This document shows, one piece after another, positions 22,932 through 35,640 of a DNA stretch of 64,000 bases. The position numbers and the translations under genes were made by a program. Positions within the stretch are counted from its first letter, which is position 1. Every line of letters begins with the position of its first letter. A model generated the notes under the pieces. It saw nothing but the letters and a program-made list of their open reading frames with translations, searched no databases and had not been told where the DNA came from. The DNA comes from Ceratodon purpureus. Taxonomy: Eukaryota; Streptophyta; Bryopsida; Pseudoditrichales; Ditrichaceae. The DNA lies in NCBI GenBank assembly GCA_014871385.1, contig CM026429.1, positions 6,669,080-6,733,079 on the forward strand. Direction: 5' to 3'.

Positions 22932-24457
22932 TTATGCCTTGAAAAAGTTTGTGATTGGTCGACTGCCTTGAGAGGCAAGCTGATGTTTCTTTGATGACTT
23001 ATGCTGCTGAGGTTTTTTCATAATAGGCTCTCCACCAGTTCCATGTTCTTTCTCAACTAGTTCATCCTCACTATTCACGATTTCTACATTGGATTCTTCC
23101 AACAATGTTGCTAGATCATTGCCTAGACATTCGCGAAATTGCCTGTTCACGGTGCAATCAAAATCAAACAAAGAGTAGATATTTAGGACGATGAACTGAA
23201 TCACCATCTGAGTTCCCTTGTGAATCTAGGGTAAATGAATCACTTACTGAAAAGCAGGAGTATTCAGAGGGTTGAGGTTTACCTGCTTGACTTAGCAGCA
23301 AGAACAACGTCTGGGCCTCGGATAGTTTTCCGTTTGGTTTGAAGCATAACCGTAAATGAAGCCGAACTTAAACTCTGCACGAACAGAGCTGTTGCTTGGA
23401 CTACGAGCGCAATTGCATCACTAGACACCAATCTTACGTCCTTGTCGAGCTTGATGATTTTCTTCACTCGAGTAATTGGAAATGGCGCCACAAACCTCTC
23501 ACTATCAAGAGATTTCTCCCCCACATCCAACACTTCTAAGTCATGCTCGCTGCCATCCACATTAATATCTTTGATCTCATCCAATTCATTAACGTCTCCT
23601 AGGGCTTCCTCTTGAGGTGTGCCAGGATCCGAATCCAGCACCTCAACGTCAGAGCCCTTCTCTTCTTCTAAATCATTTTCGGTCTCGTCCAAATCAATGT
23701 CATTGGTTTCGTCCAATTCATCGACATCTTGGGCGAATTCTTCTTGAGGACTCCCACGAGTTTCAGGAGTGCCAGGATCCGTCATTAGGCCCTCATCGCT
23801 ATAGCCTGTTTCTTCCTCGAAGTCGTTGTCCACCATATCCACATTCATGTCTTTGGTCTTGTCCAGCTCATGGGCATCTTCTGGAAACTCCTCTTGAAGA
23901 GTACCAGGACTGCCGGGCGTGCCATGCGTATCAGGAGTGCCAGGATCCGTCATCAGACCCTCATCGTCGTCATAACCTGTTGCTTTTGCTTCACTCGAAT
24001 TAGCAGCAGTACCGACCGGATCCTCAGTTTCATGGACATCGTCCTTGTCCTCCTGTCCTCTTTCACCAGCACCGGAATCTAAAAAATATTAAATATCACT
24101 TCATTTTAGAAGGTACTGATGCACTTGTTTGAAATGAACGCAAGAATCATATACCTGCCGGCAACAAAGCCTCGAAGGACTGAAATAATCCACCAAGTTC
24201 TCTCTCCCACGAGCATAAACCAAGAGTCATTCTTACAAGACATAAGAAAAAATGAAAACGAGCTGAGACTTCTGTAATGCCAACCTGAATCTCTCACAAC
24301 GCTACTTACCTGCATTTCTTCCTTCTTTCGACGTCAGCACCACAGGAGATTTAACATTGCGTAACGGTTCCGGTCGCATGTCCATGGAATCCATAGCAAG
24401 CGTGTCCATGCACATGATCGCCGAAGAAACATCATCGAGCTCCTTCACCCCAGCCAT
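22932..24457 (-). CDS. Histone-fold protein, POLE4/DPB3/NF-YC-like, with acidic repeats
   Basis: Three exons (24457-24310, 24078-23283, 23142-22932) give 384 residues in phase. A CBFD/NF-Y type histone fold lies at about residues 250-313: FPITRVKKIIKLDKDVRLVS, DAIALVVQATALFVQSL and RKTIRGPDVVLAA. This subclass includes DNA polymerase epsilon subunits Dpb3/POLE4, CHRAC15 and plant DPB3-1/NF-YC10, which pair with NF-YB-like partners. Before the fold are three imperfect repeats of about 50 residues, each with LMTDPGTP or SDPGTP, then QEEF/QEEA, then DELDET-like text: strongly acidic. The C-terminus ends GSRPITNFFKA, like a PCNA-interacting peptide without the leading Gln. The fold assignment is firm; which member of the subclass is not. 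The acidic N-terminus may instead indicate histone binding. Confidence 0.82.
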
Positions 24458-26301
24458 TAACTCAATCTCTCAAATAACATGTCTGATAAAATTTCCTACA
24501 AAGTTCCTACAAAGTCATGCAATTCCATCTCACAACTGCGCGCCATCAACTTGTACCCAACCTGCAAGCATCCCAACAAAGAGAAACAACTCCATTAGTT
24601 CCAACTGTGCCAGTTCAATTCAGCTCTAAAAAGCCCACAGAACTCTCCCAACCATACACATAGCTCTCCCGTACAACACCGTCTTGACAATCCTCGAACT
24701 AACCCCAAAAACCCATGTGAGCATATCACAATACATGCAAAGAATAAGAAATGGCACCTTCAACTCTACAACCCAGTAATCCATTCCCTGCCTAAAACTT
24801 CAGTCACCATATCTGCCTAACAGTTGTCAAACTAGTCTTCCTTCAAACAAACTCGAAGATAATTCATCATTCTAAGGAAAACAAATGAGCTTGAAACCCT
24901 AGCATCCATAATGTGTCTTCCCGCACCTGATACTGACCCAAATCACCTCGTTGAGCCAACGCCTCGGGCAATCGAACCAAATGAATGCTCTCCGGACGAT
25001 TAAAGGCGAAAAACATTAGCCTAAAAACCATCCACTGCCGAAATGCTAAAGAGTTCAGATTCTCGATTCGGATCAGAACATTGTTGAGCGGGAACTTCCA
25101 ACCCATGCATTCCCAAACCCGTCGTCGCACCTAAAACCAACATCCTCTACTGTATCCGCGATTTGTGCCCTAACTTCTACCAGATTCGTAGATAGTATCG
25201 CCTCAGTCACTTCTGTGGAGGCTCCCTTCATCAGATGTGTAGACGGAATCCAAAATTCATCAATATTTCCAGAGGGATTTCTCAACGGGCCTTATATTAT
25301 GTGCAACTTAAAAGATATTAACTATCATGGTTGTGTTGGAATGGGGAACAAAAATGTGCAAGAATGGTAAAGGATGGTGAACTTAGGTGCGACAACGGGC
25401 TTTTGAAATGCATGGCTTGCACAGCGAAAGAGTCTTTGAAAAAGACGACAATTCTAAATGAATTGGATACGAATTTAGATGAGTGAGGGAGAAGGCAAAG
25501 GTGACGCTAGGCTGGAGAATACATTTTACGACGGAGCGAGACTGTTGTGGCGGAATTGGCACGTGAGGAGATGGCGATGGCGTACACGCACCGGTTGCTA
25601 CTTATACCGCTAACACATGCATCGCTTCCTGCGTCAAACGGTGGGTGCTTCTGTCACAAGGCTGCTCGTACCTCCAAGCTCCTTCTTCCTTCATCGTTTC
25701 AGGTGCTGGTCAAATACCTCCACACAGATCGACTACCCCAACAATCAGGCAGCTCATGCCCCGGAACATACCAATCCACCAAGACAAGTTGCCGCACCCC
25801 AAGTTCCGCAAACAAACGCACCAAAATAAACATCCAAACAGCCGTATGTGTCCCAGCACCACACCAACTTCTCTCCCAGTAAACATCCCAAAGCTAAGTT
25901 CAGACTCCATAAGTGGTGTTGATTTTGAAGCAGTCTATAAAATAACACATTTACAAATGCTTATGATATGAATAGTTATGCATTGCTTCTTTAAATGTAA
26001 TACAACATAAATCCAAGTCATGGATTTTGACATCATTTTATCAAAAAGTATTCTAAGGAAATGGACTTTGATATTTTGGGGTTGTTATAAACTAGTATTT
26101 GAATTTATTTTTTAAACTATTAAGTTTTCTATAAAAATAAACATATGGATTTGAACTTGAATTTTTGTCTTACATAGTTAATCTAAAGATGAACAAATAA
26201 TATAGAAAGTAAAATATATCAAGATGTATTTCATACAAGGACCTCTAAATTAAACATTTTATTATGTAGAGAATAAAGGCTACATCGAATGACATAGTTG
26301 A
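24458..26301. other. Spacer upstream of the histone-fold gene and downstream of the F-box gene
   Basis: Probably includes the promoter and 5' UTR of the histone-fold gene (24458 to about 25300). Frames at 24867-25130 and 25073-25285 (minus) are open but have no recognisable domain; they could be non-coding leader exons. 25900-26300 is AT-rich and holds nothing I can name. Confidence 0.4.
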
Positions 26302-27558
26302 TTACTTAAGTGTACCGGGAAGAAGGAAGTCCATTTGCTTCCCCATCAATGAATACTCCTCTCCCTCCCTTAATTTTCTCAAAGGAAGTTGAGGCCACTC
26401 AAAATTGGTCTCCTTTGTTTCTACATCGAAAATAACAATGTTTCTTGATAAATTGGTGACAATCATGAGGGACTTATTGAAACCGATAACATATATGTTG
26501 AAATAACTATAACGTAGATTGACATCTATATCAAAAATTCTCAGAATGTGCATTCTTGTCCATGTCAACAATACCTTTGTGGATCTACTTTGGATATCAA
26601 TTTCATGCACTTCAAATAAGTCATTATCTGAAAGACACGAAAACGTAACAAAAAGACGCTCGCCGCTTATAATGAATTGTTGATCATTGGATCCGTACTT
26701 TATGTAATGAGGTTCGACAGAGCAACCCTCGGCAAAATACAATATTTCCCAAATATCTGCATCATCGTTGTACCTCCATAATTCATAGTGTCCCTCGATG
26801 TCAACAAAAGCAAAACATAGAATGTATAGAAGATTTTGAAATACAATACTATGAATGATACAAATATTGTTCATTTCAAGTTTGCTTGAGGTCTTCCACT
26901 CCTTCATTACGGAATCATATATGTCCACCAAACGACTTTCCCAATATCGTTTTATAACAAATACCTTGAAAGTCTCGGCAATGTCATCAACGACAAAATT
27001 TATGACTGTATGCATGGCAAGCTTTGGTACGCATGGCAGATAAATCTTAATGTCTTTTATAGGATTCCATACAAACAGTTGTGTACAGCCACTTTCATGA
27101 TGACATAGTGTAGAAGCTCTTCTAAAAACTTTGAAAAGCACAAGACCTCCATCCATCGCCACAATTTCAAAGTATCCCAGAGGGTTGAATAGAAATGACG
27201 TTTCAAGAGCATCACGAGGTTTCATCAAGTACCATTTCTTTGAGCTAATGTCAAGGAAGCACAATACTTGGCTTCCATTCAAAACATACCCATTTTGAAT
27301 GGAAATGGTAATAGAATGGCTTCCCTCAATAAACTGATTTTGAATGGAAGTGGTGATAGCATGTACTGCTATAAAAGGTGAATGTTTTTTTCTATTGCGC
27401 ACATGTAGCACACTAAAGGCGGGGTTGTTGATGAGCTCATTCCATGTTTTGCATGTAGTGCAATATCTACACAAATCCAGCACCGGTAGAAAAGACAATA
27501 CTCGTTCAAGAACTTCCAAAGGGAGTTGACTCCATATTGTACTATTGAAGGCCATCAT
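26302..27558 (-). CDS. F-box protein, probable kelch-type C-terminal propeller
   Basis: A single uninterrupted reading frame of 418 residues starting ATG-ATG. Residues 10-50 are an F-box: WSQLPLEVLERVLSFLPVLD followed by LCRYCTTCKTWNELINNPAF, the segment that binds SKP1 in SCF ubiquitin ligases. The rest looks like the divergent beta-propeller of plant F-box/kelch proteins, with blade-like strings such as SSKKWYLMKPR, FVWNPIKDIKIYLPCVPKL, YDSVMKEWKTSSKLEM and YELWRYNDDADIWE. The protein is probably cytosolic or nuclear and would present an unknown substrate for ubiquitination. No intron is needed, typical of fast-evolving F-box families. Flanks are AT-rich on both sides. Confidence 0.85.
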   Translation of the reverse strand: MMAFNSTIWSQLPLEVLERVLSFLPVLDLCRYCTTCKTWNELINNPAFSVLHVRNRKKHSPFIAVHAITTSIQNQFIEGSHSITISIQNGYVLNGSQVLCFLDISSKKWYLMKPRDALETSFLFNPLGYFEIVAMDGGLVLFKVFRRASTLCHHESGCTQLFVWNPIKDIKIYLPCVPKLAMHTVINFVVDDIAETFKVFVIKRYWESRLVDIYDSVMKEWKTSSKLEMNNICIIHSIVFQNLLYILCFAFVDIEGHYELWRYNDDADIWEILYFAEGCSVEPHYIKYGSNDQQFIISGERLFVTFSCLSDNDLFEVHEIDIQSRSTKVLLTWTRMHILRIFDIDVNLRYSYFNIYVIGFNKSLMIVTNLSRNIVIFDVETKETNFEWPQLPLRKLREGEEYSLMGKQMDFLLPGTLK

Positions 27559-30016
27559 GTAATAACTCAGACAATAAAGTCAAATTGTTTCACTTGATGA
27601 GATGAACTTCTTATATTCAAAACATAGAAGACCGATGAGAAAGGTCATGAGCCTTATACTTTGAATTATATAAAATGATCTTATGTGATGAAGATCTTAT
27701 ATAATGAAGCTAAAGTAAAAAGAAAATAAAAGATCTATTTTTAAAATTGGAAGTGGATTCAAAAGCAAAAGTTGTTAAAGAACATTGTATATATATTTTA
27801 TAAATTATATCAAAATAAATGATAATCATTTATAAAATATAACAAAACGTTTTATTTCTTAGAGCTAAAAATGGATATGTATATAATATTCTTAAAACAA
27901 AAATATTCAACATTGTTGCTCAAATCATGAATCCTCTAAGTTCATGTTATTTATTAAATTTTGAAACGAAATGGCATTTACTTTAATATTTTAAAAGTTG
28001 AAAGTAAAATTTAAATTAGATTTTTTTTCATTTTCTGTTTCTAATATTGGAAACTAGAAGTTTGATATTCTATTCTTGTGATCAAGTTTAACAAATTACT
28101 TTTTTCGTAAGTTTGTATAGTTTAGACTTTAAAAAGTCCAAATATACTAAATATCCTCATATATATAAAGTAAAGAATATGCTGAGATAATAGAGGATAT
28201 ATTAAAAGTATTTGTAAAATCATCCAATATTTGACTTATATACCACAAAATTTGATTAAAGACAATGATATTTGTTTACTCCAACTATTTCTCGCCCAAA
28301 TTAGCTCTAAGACGTTCACAAGCTCTGGTAGAGTCACAGTTCATTTCTTTGAAAACTTGTCATGATTTGCACCACCATCACCTGTGTGTTGCTAGACTGG
28401 CAATTTCGATGATAATGAGATGATACAAAAATTCCCATGAACTTAAGCTCGGAGGTGGAATGACTATACACTTCACTCACGCCGATCCGAAGGAGACCGG
28501 AGTTTCCATTCTTCTGATGAGATGATCACTCAACCCACATGGAGGCTCATTCCAGGTTGTACACAGACAGAGAGAAGTGTAGCTCGACTAATGTTTGCTC
28601 TCAATACGGTCGTCGATTGAATGCGGATCAGCACCAGTTTGACAGGGCGATAGCGTTGGTCGTGTTGCACATGCTCGACCACAATACAAACCAGATTTGG
28701 CTTCGTAGTTTGTGCTGCCACACTACTTGTATGGGCTTCCGAATGATCAGAGTGGATGTTGAGTGTGTTTTGGTTGTCATTCGGGGGCTATGGTGTAGAT
28801 CAGATTGAAGGTCGTTGTGTAAACAATCTGGTGAGTTCTATTCATTGTTGTTTGTAGAATTTCACGAGGACGACTTTGGTTTTGAGGTTTATTGCTAACT
28901 CCAGTATAGGCTATTTCTATGACGACATTGCAGTCTGAGGTGCAACGAAAACAAGCACCGAGTTTGACATTGTACATACGGTGGTATCATTCTCATTGGA
29001 CATGTTTTCAAAAAAGAAATTAACCAGGTAATATAAATCAAATTGCGATCATGTTGATGTGGGATTGCATTCAAGGTACAGTGGTTTGTGCTGGAACTGC
29101 CCTGCCAGAGCAGCTTCGAATTTCCCAATAGAGTCCAGTTGTAATTTTCTTTTTCTGTAGTGATGATCGGTACTGAGTTGCTTGCTAGCCTTGCTTCACT
29201 CATTCTATTCTTTTGAAGGAACTGAATTCATATCTTTGAGTCCATTTGGCAGGCGCTTCATCGAATGGTTACTCGACCTTTACAGGAAAACTGCACACAC
29301 TTTCACATCACAACCTGCAGTTCAATCCTAGTACCCATCGTCACAGCTCTTAATGATCGCAGTTATCCAATTTGTTGACACGACATAACACCAGCTATGA
29401 ATTGTACGACCAAATCCGTTTTTGGGTAACCGCCAACTGTAATTTACAAGATCACTTGATATTCATATCTCAACCAGCCCAGCCCGTAGGTTGCATGGAC
29501 AACTACAAGCTGCGCTCGACGAGTGGAAAGTACAATACACAGATCACATTGCTTGCGGGCTCATTAGACACTACGCCCATCAAGAGTGCAACCCAACTAG
29601 CCAACTAGACTATGTGAAGGTGACGCAAGTAGCTTCTGAATTCAACACAAATACTGGTCCGAATAGACACTGATGTACACTGAAAAATGACGTCAACGTA
29701 TGACCATGATCAACTGTATGTCTCTGTTGTGGGGTCCCAACTCTGGGGTTTCTGATCCTACTGGTAATCTGAAGAATTGTCTCTCTATCACTAAATGGGT
29801 AAAACACATCGCAGAACCCTGCCATTTTGAATTGACTCACTCACTGATTCCCGTCTCCATGTCCATTTCTTTATTCTATAATATCTCCTCAAGCGGTGAC
29901 ATGAATACCGAATCACAAGCTATGTCTTCAACAGCGCGCCATTTACTGGTTGACCACGTATGAGTAAACAAAGGCTCCTGACCTGCGGCCGCGTCCGAGT
30001 ACACATCATCTGGAAT
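27559..30016. other. Spacer between F-box gene and hypothetical gene
   Basis: 27559-28300 is very AT-rich and probably includes the F-box promoter. From 28300 to 30000 composition rises to normal, but frames on both strands are short and no family is recognisable. An unrecognised exon cannot be excluded. Confidence 0.4.
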
Positions 30017-30742
30017 TCAGTTCCCGTCACACCCACATCTTCCACCCCCATCCGCGGCACCGGCCTCATATCGATCCAGAAATGAACAGAAGGTCAGGAT
30101 GCGTTGACTCGCCGGGTACGGCTTAGCGCTTAGCCGCTCAATTTGTATAACAAACAGCACTCGTCCATCGAATCGTATCACCGTTGGGTCCTTCACATTG
30201 AAAGAGAGTGCTTCCGGACTGAGTTCTGCGTTGCTCAAAGCTCGCAGGAGAAATTCTTGACCATCTCTTAGTGCTGATCGTAGTGGAGGATGTGTCATAG
30301 GCAGGCCAACGACGTTGTGCAAATTCTGTGTCATTATTTCGTACCAGTGGCAAAGATTTGTAAGCCTGGTTTTAAACCCCGGTTTAATGGCCAAGGACCA
30401 GACAGACTCTAGCGGCCAGTCACTCAGAAGCCACCTCAAATACTCAACGAAACTGGGCCTGCGAACTCGGCCATCATTTTGTCCAGAATCCATACCCACA
30501 GACTTGGTGCAAGTATCGAATGCCCTTCGAATTCTACTTCTGAAGTGCCTAAATTATCACCTGCTTCCCACGTTCTGCTTCCAGCCAGTCTTCACGTCAA
30601 CGATCCAACCGAGAGATAAGAGCAACAAATCCGGGTCTAAAGCAACAATCCAAGCAGGCGATGGCAAAATCCGTGGATTCAACCGAGCACTCGAGCAACA
30701 TAAATGAACTAACCTCGTGCTAGCTCTGAACAATATAATCAT
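30017..30742 (-). CDS. Hypothetical protein, two exons
   Basis: Exon 1 (30742-30561) ends GGAAGCAG/GTGATA and exon 2 (30533-30017) follows a tag acceptor. The 27-bp gap is too short for a usual plant intron, so an upstream donor or one frame-joined exon are alternatives, but the phase fits and both halves read like real protein. About 232 residues: a hydrophobic ALDPDLLLLSLGWIVDVK segment, then VEYLRWLLSDWPLESVWSL, LCHWYEIMTQNLHNVVGLP, LRDGQEFLLRALSNAEL and RVLFVIQIERLS. No family recognised. It could be soluble and helical. A Gly/Cys-rich end (GAADGGGRCGCDGN) may reflect drift or a longer original frame. Confidence 0.5.
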
Positions 30743-32836
30743 ATACTGCTAATTCAGATCGGTCCACAACGTACTTCCACGTCGAACAACTAGTCTACTG
30801 ATGCTAGCTCTCGACAACGATCGAGCCAGGTGCTTAATTCAGAGCACATACGCTGTGCATGGACCGCACGCAAATGATCATGAACACAAACAAGCTAGTC
30901 CGACATCAAATGAGCAGTGATAAACAGATAAGTGCGTGAATCGCCACTGATTTTCTTCAACTGCCCCGACCTCTCACGACCACGATGTATCTCGAGCATG
31001 AACAACTATTGAAATTAGTGGGTCCGAGGATGTTGATCACAGTGGTGGCATCGGAGTATAATAACCTCTCCTCGCAATCGGCAATCGCCACAGATGACCG
31101 TTGTCGAACTTTTGCATCGGGAAGGGGGTTCACTTGGCTAACGTAGTTCACGAGACCGTCGACCTTTCACATGATGATTTGCAAATTCATGAGGCTGGTT
31201 TTGCGAGGACTTTTTCTGGCTGGGAAGGACGTCTGCGTTGCAGCGAAGGGTCGTGCCAGAATGTGGGTGATCGCGGTTTGAGGCTGATCAATGTTGTGCT
31301 CGCATTTGAGTCCATTTCTCCGCGTTGGCTATAGTCTTGGGAACTGTGAACCTGTTGATTGCATTGCAGTTTGCTGCAAGTGAATTGAGGAAGGTTGATG
31401 GGGAGTCTTGAGATGTCTGTGTTAATGAGAATGTTCATGGTATTATGTAAGTTGCTTCAATTCCAAGCCCATCTTCCAAAATTTGAGAAAAGAGGGTTTT
31501 TTTTAATAATTTCTAAGAATAATATGTAGGCTACTTATATAAAAATAATCAAATTCATAGTAAATTGATTGTGCTGATGATTAGTTGTAGGCTAAGTGGG
31601 TGTACGGAAATTCTAATGTGCCCCATCAGTGTCTTGGTAGAAAGCTCGTGCAAGTTGAATTTGTTGTTTCAGATTGCCACTCATATTGATACCACCTTTG
31701 GACCAAATAAATGAAAAAATTACGCACTTTGATGATGAGAAACCACAATGTAGTGATAAAATGATGACACATGGAATAAAAAATTTAATTTTTTCTATTA
31801 TTATATTTCATTTAAGAATGTTCGTGTTTGTAATGTATTCATTTGCTTTGGATCTCTAATATGATTTTATTATGGATTAACACCTATGTTTTATAAATCT
31901 TTTAACTTTTTTCCAATCACATGTTTATTTCACTATTATCGTGAAGTATCCAAGACTTGTTATTTTCAGCTTATCATTTATCTAATGTGTAAATTTACAT
32001 TTTTTGTATTTATTTTATGCCGAGCATTCTACGCTTTGCTGGCGGCCTGGTGGTGTAGCGACCCTGAAGTATGTTTTCGTGGGATCATATTTCACCAGAC
32101 TGCTAGCGGTGTGGGAGGTAAGGGAGACGGAGGGGCCAGACTATTCTCGCATGATGTGGATTCAAATTGTGGATGGATTTTTGAATGTTTGTTGTTGCAC
32201 AAATCGAGATTTTGAATATTTTGAAATGGATCACGTTACACATGTGAATGAGAAACTGATCAACAAGTGATTCACATGGAAACACAACAATTGCAAGCTG
32301 CAACACCACCTCATCCCTGGCAAATCAGAGCATGGAATGTGCATTTCGTAATGAGCTGTAATACCATGACAGGGAGTTGATGAATTGGAAAGGAGATAAT
32401 AATTTCTGCTGGATTGACATGGTCGAGAGGTATATGTTGCCTTTCGGATTTCACAAGCATTGACACATTGAAAGTGAGTTCTGGTTCATGCAAACCCTAA
32501 TCTGTAACACATGCGAATCGCAACAGAGCAATCATGTAAGAAAATCGTTGCTGAGTTGGTGTACAATTATCTTAACTGCCATCCAGTTTGTAGCTCATTA
32601 AAGACCTTGAAATGCCAACAAAAGAAGAGATGTTCACATTTCACAGCCTCCCCTGCACTGCCAGTACACAAATTAAAACTCAAAGCTTGCCGGTGAAAGC
32701 AGATTTTTAAGAAGTCCTGAAAGGGCTCATGAAGCAATATCGGTGAGAGCAGACACATGATTGCTCAGATCAAATGCAAATTCTAAATGTGCATGGATAA
32801 CAGAGGTATGCAATACTAATCCAGAGTCCGAATACT
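30743..32836. other. Spacer left of the large insertion
   Basis: No supported gene. 31480-32000 is AT-rich. Ends at the left copy of the 10-bp target duplication. Confidence 0.4.
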
Positions 32837-32846
32837 CAACCACCAG
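32837..32846. repeat. Target-site duplication, left copy
   Basis: CAACCACCAG, identical to 49835-49844. Possibly 11 bp, as a G follows both copies. Confidence 0.7.
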
Positions 32847-32960
32847 GGAGGGAGGCTATGACATGAGCTGTGAGCAATGAGCCTTAAGCCATGAGCGTAC
32901 TTTTTACGCTCATGGCTCATGACATTTTTTTAATTATAGTAAGATAACTTAATGAAAATT
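32847..32960 (+). repeat. Left terminal inverted repeat of the large insertion
   Basis: Contains at least five CATGAGC, TGAGC or GCTCATG words, including the local palindrome CATGAGCGTA...TACGCTCATG at about 32891-32915. Confidence 0.6.
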
Positions 32961-33389
32961 TGCTTTAATGGTAACAGAGAGCTTGCCTTGGATGATTTAC
33001 ATCCATTGTATCAAGCATGTGGTTTTCAAATGTACATATAGAAGGTGTAAGTCATGCATATATATGATATAAAATAAGACACAGATTATAAAAGTCTCAC
33101 AATAAATAATGAAAGGATGTTTTTTTAAGTGGCACAAATCCTATCAAATCCAATTCACAATAATTGTCAATGAATATGGGAATGGAAAATGAAACATATG
33201 TATGATTGTCTTAGACATTCCACCACTACGTTTATATAAAGAAATCTTATCCATCCTTTAAGAACTTTCAATATAAAAGTCTTTTGAATCTAAAAAGAAA
33301 TTAGTAAGCCAAATCACATCTATCGGATAGCATGCCAACAATTCCATAGTCTGGATACGAAACCTTGACATATTTTACCACAGAGAGCA

Positions 33390-34860
33390 TCCTATGGACT
33401 TTGATTTGATGAATTTGGCAATATGTTCAAGGGAAGATTCAACGACATTCTTGAATTTCTTACCATCTCTAATTGTTGGATAGTAGTCTTATGATGACTT
33501 TGGAGGTGTTGGACCATCAAGGGGCTCGGATGGACAGGAGAAGGGATTGCTCCAATAAAAGGCATTGCAAGGTTGTTGTTTTTCCATGTCCTTAAATTGG
33601 GCGTCATCCTTGTTGTCAACGTTCTCTTTGAAGAGGGGGGAGGGAGGGATTTAGAATTCCTGCTCAAGCATAAAACCTACAGATCCCAATCCGTCCACCT
33701 ATGTTTGTGATAAATTTGTCCCAAGCTTTACAGGCTAGACATTACAAACAATAGGATAATGCAAAACATACTTGGATCAACTCCCCATCACCTAAGTGTT
33801 TAGTTTGGAGGGACAAAACTAGAATTTCTTTTGCTTCGTATCTTGAGATTTGAATTTCTTTTGAAGCCCTGTGAATGTTGGTGCACCGGAAGCTCTACAA
33901 CACTTTGTCATGCGAGCATTGCATATCTTGCCTTTACGTTATAGCTTCTCTATTTTTCTTTGGACTGAGCTAAAATCCATTTAATGCGCGAATCTAAAGG
34001 ATTATGACAAGGAGTTTCACAAACATGTAGGCCATTGCGAGTAACCACAACACCTTCTCTAGAGCCTATAGTGGGTGAAAGACCCCTTCTATTGGAATGT
34101 TGTTTCAACAAATGGCTTTGTTCACAAATCATTTATTTCCCTAACTTTGGAAGAGTTAAATTCACTTTGGAAGGCGTAAACTATAAGGATCATCATAATC
34201 ATCTTTTAGAGGCCAAATCTAATTTCCTCTTTGATGATCCAAGTACGTTTACACCTTCAAGATGAGGCAACCTTGAGTTCAAACCTGCCTCATCCAAAAC
34301 CAACCAACAATTTGAGCCACTTTAACAAGATTACCTTTTTGAGTAGCCAAACAAAGTGCCAATACATTCTGTGTTGGTGTTGTCCACCAAGATGCCCTTT
34401 GAAGTAGTTATGATTCTACGTAGACTGCAATGCAAGATTGTAGTAGTCATCAATTGATGCATTCTAAAGATCCATAATATTGTTTTCGAACGCTTACAGC
34501 CATTTGTTATGTATCGTCTTTAGTAAATTGCACGTTGGTAATAGAAGCCTCTCCTTTAAATGAAGAAAATCGCATAAAAGCTAATAGAATTAATGTTAAT
34601 ATCACAATATACAAACAAACTAGTAATGGCTTGAAAATTAGATGGTACTTTAAAGGGATGGTAAAATGTAAAAGTATGATTTCAAATGGAAGCATGTACG
34701 TTGTTATGTGCCGACCAAGGGTGCAGATAAAAAATCGTTTCAAATCCAAAAGAAGACAAAATATTTATGCTAAAAGCTACTCCAAATACACAAACATGGA
34801 CGATGGAAAAAAAATGCATACAAAGAGGGTGTTCCACATAGAACACACTTTGATGATTCA
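33390..34860. other. Degenerate sequence inside the insertion
   Basis: Short broken frames only, for example Pro/Ser-rich text at 33392-33667 (minus). No family recognised. Confidence 0.3.
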
Positions 34861-35640
34861 AAATACCATTGGAAAACTATGGAGCTACACTTGGTCCCAT
34901 GTTTGTGATCGTTCTGTGCCAAACATGTAGTATAGAATGAAAATAAAAAATACAAAGAATCAATGTTGGTCGTAACTAGAAGTTCAAAGTCAAATTGAGA
35001 AAAATATAGACCTTGTTTGGAATATGACCTATGTCATTTGACATATACACTTATAAGAAAAAGAATAATCTTTCAAACAATGAGAATACAAGTTGAAGCC
35101 CGTGAACTTGGTGGATTCCGAACCGCGTGTTCTGTGCCGAACGGGGCATTTTGGTTATTAAAAAGATCTTGTTCGGTAAGCAGCAAAGCCTTCAACAGTC
35201 CATTTCAAACCCCCTCCAACCCCCATGATGAAGGTATGGTATAGCGATGGCATGATGATGGTATGGGATGGTATGAAATAGTATGGTATGGGATGATATG
35301 GCATGGTGATGGTACGATACGGTGATCCCCTGTTCTGTACAGAACACCCCTCCGACCCCAATGATGATGGTATGGTATGGTGATGGCATGATCATGGTAT
35401 GAGATGGTATGTTATGGAATGATATGGCATGGTGATGATATGACATGGTGATGCTATGGCATGGTGATTCCATGTTCTGTACAGAACACCCCTCCGACCC
35501 CAATGATGATGGTATGTTATGGCAATGGCATGATGATGGTATAGGATGGTATGGCATGGTGATCATATGGCATGGTGATGGTATGGCATGGAGATCCCCT
35601 GTTCTGTACAGAACAAGACGGTGTTCTGTACAGAACACTA
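34860..35640 (+). repeat. Left arm of internal inverted repeat
   Basis: The arm from about 34870 to 35225 is nearly the reverse complement of 46930-47283. Shared strings include AAACTATGGAGCTACACT, CGTAACTAGAAGTTCAAAG and GAACTTGGTGGATTCCGAAC. It continues through satellite into GTACAGAACACTACTTTC, also present in the right arm. Confidence 0.85.
35205..35600 (+). repeat. ATGGTATGG-type satellite with a period of about 141 bp
   Basis: Three units at about 35205, 35346 and 35488 each start CCCCTCCGACCCCAATGATG and continue in ATGGTATGG/TGATGGCATG words. Two of them begin right after a perfect palindrome copy. Confidence 0.8.

Noticed and set aside
24867-25285. Two overlapping minus-strand frames upstream of the histone-fold gene
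   Set aside because: No recognisable domain, and they cannot be joined in phase to the next gene with confidence.
28530-29973. Small frames on both strands between the F-box gene and the hypothetical gene
   Set aside because: Short, overlapping on opposite strands and without protein-like motifs.
35205-35640. CRISPR array
   Set aside because: The sequence is eukaryotic nuclear DNA; the repeats are satellite units without unique spacers of constant length.
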